Assembly (NCBI RefSeq): GCF_004359985.1
Contig: NZ_SMRO01000001.1
Coordinates: 1,779,100-1,843,099, forward strand
Length of the DNA stretch: 64,000 bases
Direction of reading: 5' to 3'
From: Paraburkholderia flava
GTDB taxonomy: Bacteria > Pseudomonadota > Gammaproteobacteria > Burkholderiales > Burkholderiaceae
The notes beneath the pieces were generated by a model. The model had not been told where the DNA came from. It was given only the letters and a program-made list of their open reading frames with translations, and did not search any database. The first letter of the stretch is position 1; the number at the start of each line of letters is the position of its first letter. This document shows, piece after piece, positions 61,942 to 64,000 of this stretch. The translations under genes were made by a program, and so were the position numbers.

Positions 61942-63044
61942 CCGGCGCGTGCGCCTTGCACGGCCGCGCGAGTATGCGGGCCACGCCAGTGACGCCAGTA
62001 TCGGGCGAGCGCGAGCACGGCGGCGATCGCTGCGAAGTCGCCCGCGAGCGCGGCGACGAAGCCGGCGAGACCGTGCCATCCGTGCGGCGTCGCCGTATCG
62101 ACGACGAGCGAAATCAGTGTGCCGCCGACGAAGCACACGAGCCCCGTGCGCCCCACCGTCACGACGGCCGGCAGACGCTGCGCGAGCCGCGCGACCGCGC
62201 CGCGCGCAACGAACAGCGAGACGACCCACGCGATGGCGACGAAGTTGACGACTCTGACGAACGCTAGATGCTGCTTCATGGCACCGGGCAACGGTTGAAC
62301 GAGAATAAACAGCCTGACGACGGCGAAGCCGATCACCGCGGCGAGCGCGATGCGCGACAGCCAGCGTCCGGCCGGCGACGCGAGATGCGCGGAGGTCGGT
62401 GGATGCAACCGGCCGATCATGCCGAGCACGAACATCAACTGCCACGCGAACGGATTGAACGCCCAGCCGGCGACGTCGTCGAGGCTGAAAACCGTGGCGA
62501 TCAGCGGCGCGAACCACCAGACGCCCAGGCTGCACGCGAGCGCCGCAACCGGCGAACGACGCACCAGCGGCACCGCGAGCGGCACGAACAGCGCAAATAT
62601 GACATACATCGGCAGCACGCTCGACAGATACGGCTGTTGCCGCAGCAGGAGGATGTCGAACGTCGTGCGCATCGGGTGATTTGCGAACGGCTGCCAGCCC
62701 GTCAGATCGACCATCGGATGATTGAGATGCAGCAGCGCCAGCACCGCGCCCGACACCAGCGTGAGCAGCGCGGTCAACAGATACGCACGGTAAATTTCCC
62801 CGCAGCGCCGGACGAAGCGCGAGCGCGCCGCGACCACGCCGCTGCGCGCGAGCACCGCCATATACGCGGCCGCCGACGCATAGCCGCCGAGAAACACGAA
62901 CACCTCCGCCGAGTCGCACAGCGCGTACGCATGCAGCATCAGATGCGAGAGCAGGCTGCCCGGCATGTGATCGAGCACGATGACGATCAGCACGACACCG
63001 CGAAAGAAATCGACTTCGATCGAACGTCCCTGGCGTGATTCCAT
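61938..63044 (-). CDS. opgC: OpgC-family membrane acyltransferase
   Basis: This is a 368-residue protein with about ten membrane helices of the OpgC/acyltransferase-3 type. The N-terminal mark is EVDFFRGVVLIVIVLDHMPGSLLS and the second is SAEVFVFLGGYASAAAYM. OpgC adds succinyl groups to osmoregulated periplasmic glucans. The start at 63044 follows GCGAGAATCC; the upstream in-frame start at 63158 is too far from it. It overlaps the tannase-family esterase by ATGA, which pairs an acyl-transferring and an ester-hydrolysing enzyme. No glucan synthesis gene (opgG, opgH) is adjacent. Confidence 0.84.
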   Translation of the reverse strand: MESRQGRSIEVDFFRGVVLIVIVLDHMPGSLLSHLMLHAYALCDSAEVFVFLGGYASAAAYMAVLARSGVVAARSRFVRRCGEIYRAYLLTALLTLVSGAVLALLHLNHPMVDLTGWQPFANHPMRTTFDILLLRQQPYLSSVLPMYVIFALFVPLAVPLVRRSPVAALACSLGVWWFAPLIATVFSLDDVAGWAFNPFAWQLMFVLGMIGRLHPPTSAHLASPAGRWLSRIALAAVIGFAVVRLFILVQPLPGAMKQHLAFVRVVNFVAIAWVVSLFVARGAVARLAQRLPAVVTVGRTGLVCFVGGTLISLVVDTATPHGWHGLAGFVAALAGDFAAIAAVLALARYWRHWRGPHTRAAVQGARAG

Positions 63045-63511
63045 TGGATTCTCGCTGGCTGACAGCTGATGGGAGAAGAGGATGCCGTGCGCGTATCGCC
63101 GCAGGCCCGTTCCGCTACGAACCGTGCGCGCGCGCAATGTTCCCGCTCGCGAAATCATTCTGCGCTTACCGTGTATTTCAGTGCAGCGAAGCGGGCATCC
63201 GGACAGCTACGCGTAAGGCGCGATGAGGCGGATCGACAGCCAGGCGCGAGCGACGTGCCGACCCGGCAACCCGACCGTTTGGCGACGCTGCCGTCCGCGA
63301 CGTGTATCATTCGTCCCGGCGCTGTTCTGTGCTGGCGTTTCCAGCATTCCCTGCCGCTCGTGCTATTTCCGTCGCGCTTGTTTCACACCACGGAGTCGCG
63401 CACGATGCGGGCCGGCCCGGACCCTTCCGCAGCCATCGCCGCCGCGTCCGCCGCTGCGCGTGCGTCCGGCCAGATCCGATTCGCCAGCCGATCCCTAGTT
63501 AAGTCCGTTCC
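63045..63511. other. Intergenic region between opgC and prfC
   Basis: About 465 bases separating divergent genes. Several short open frames overlap here, but none has a ribosome site or protein-like composition. It should hold the promoters of both genes; no clear operator or RNA element was seen. Confidence 0.5.
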
Positions 63512-64000
63512 ATGCCAGTCTCTGAACTCAACCGTCGCCGCACATTCGCGGTCATTTCCCACCCGGATGCGGGTAAAACCACGCTCACGGAAAAGCTGCT
63601 GCTGTTCTCGGGCGCGATCCAGATCGCGGGTACCGTGAAGGGCAGAAAGAGCAGCCGCTACGCGACGTCGGACTGGATGGAGATCGAAAAGCAGCGCGGC
63701 ATTTCGGTGGCGAGCTCGGTGATGCAGTTCGAGTACGGCGACGCCGTGATCAACCTGCTCGACACGCCGGGCCACGAAGACTTCTCCGAAGACACGTACC
63801 GCGTGCTGACCGCCGTCGATGCGGCGGTCATGGTGATCGACGGCGCGAACGGCGTCGAAGCGCAGACGCTGAAGCTGCTCGAGGTGTGCCGCAGCCGCAA
63901 GACGCCGATCGTCACGTTCATCAACAAGCTCGACCGCGAAGTGCGCGAACCGCTCGATCTGCTCGACGAAATCGAACAGCATCTGGGCGTCGCCGCCGTG
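63512..64000 (+). CDS. prfC: Peptide chain release factor 3, 5' part
   Basis: These are the first 163 residues of RF3, a translational GTPase that recycles RF1/RF2 after termination. The P-loop is [14 protein letters not shown] (residues about 15-28), switch II is [16 protein letters not shown], and the guanine-recognition motif FINKLD is near 141-146. The frame is open to the window edge, so about 360 residues are missing. The start ([10 protein letters not shown]) matches the family. The ribosome site is weak. This is the only clear core-genome housekeeping gene and anchors the window on the chromosome. Confidence 0.96.
   Translation, partial: MPVSELNRRRTFAVISHPDAGKTTLTEKLLLFSGAIQIAGTVKGRKSSRYATSDWMEIEKQRGISVASSVMQFEYGDAVINLLDTPGHEDFSEDTYRVLTAVDAAVMVIDGANGVEAQTLKLLEVCRSRKTPIVTFINKLDREVREPLDLLDEIEQHLGVAAV

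Noticed and set aside
60196..62919. Single 907-codon minus-strand frame that joins the tannase-family protein to upstream sequence
   Set aside because: The upstream part lies out of frame inside opgC and is Arg/Ala-rich. The real tannase-family start is at 61941, coupled to the opgC stop.

Overview
The window is high-GC (visually well above 60%) and reads as chromosomal DNA of a Burkholderiales member, most likely Paraburkholderia, Caballeronia or a close relative. The reasons are the dense accessory catabolic content, many GntR, LysR, AraC and Lrp regulators each beside its target genes, two short betaproteobacterial H-NS-type proteins, and the codon bias. I see no rRNA, tRNA, CRISPR array, insertion sequence, integrase or prophage gene. 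About 50 protein genes are supported. Most long antisense open frames are high-GC shadows and are left out.

Region 1 (1-12066), hydroxyacid and lactate catabolism. A lutA-lutC-lutB operon on the minus strand (lutB runs off the left edge) diverges from its FadR/LldR-type regulator, with a perfect TGGT-N3-ACCA operator between them. A Tat-exported HAD-like protein follows. Next comes a second GntR regulator diverging from an operon of an AGXT-family aminotransferase, an MFS importer, a 2-oxo-alkenoate hydratase-fold protein and a 1007-residue FAD/Fe-S 2-hydroxyacid dehydrogenase. The substrate of this second operon is unknown.

Region 2 (12255-17813). An SDR converges exactly stop-to-stop on a tight four-gene minus-strand operon: class I aminotransferase, AstE/DoeB-like zinc deacylase, threonine-dehydratase-like PLP lyase and ornithine-cyclodeaminase-like protein. 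The gene content partly resembles ectoine eut/doe clusters, but the ectoine hydrolase is missing. A SnoaL-like protein follows.

Region 3 (17844-30081), lipids and exported hydrolases: fadH with a divergent PadR regulator and a 45-bp dyad between them, a lipoprotein gamma-glutamyltransferase, a Tat-exported phospholipase C with a small lipoprotein, fadD, a secreted lipase and an AraC regulator.

Region 4 (30360-47810), a mosaic: FAD monooxygenase, AraC regulator, EamA exporter, DHA2 MFS pump with a divergent LysR and a GATGC half-site array, a secreted phytase-like esterase, an M20 amidohydrolase plus diaminopropionate ammonia-lyase with a divergent Lrp regulator, DinB-fold and YcaQ-type proteins, a cNMP-domain/TrxR-like flavoprotein and a DedA-rhodanese fusion.

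Region 5 (48129-64000): an alkylation-repair pair (ada-alkA fusion and ogt), a GntR/aminotransferase pair sharing a 16-bp A/T palindrome, an H-NS protein with an H1-like tail, a GntP permease, a LuxR regulator, a beta-lactamase-fold esterase, a second H-NS, an opgC-tannase overlapping pair, and the 5' part of prfC.

The strongest candidates for undescribed biology are the orphan operon at 5457-12024, the eut-like operon at 12960-17152, an AlkA domain lacking its catalytic segment, a tannase-family enzyme that has lost both partners of the CS-D-HC disulfide, a 19-bp intergenic motif present three times, and a set of clear unassigned operators. All functions are inferred from motifs recognised by eye; no database search was run.
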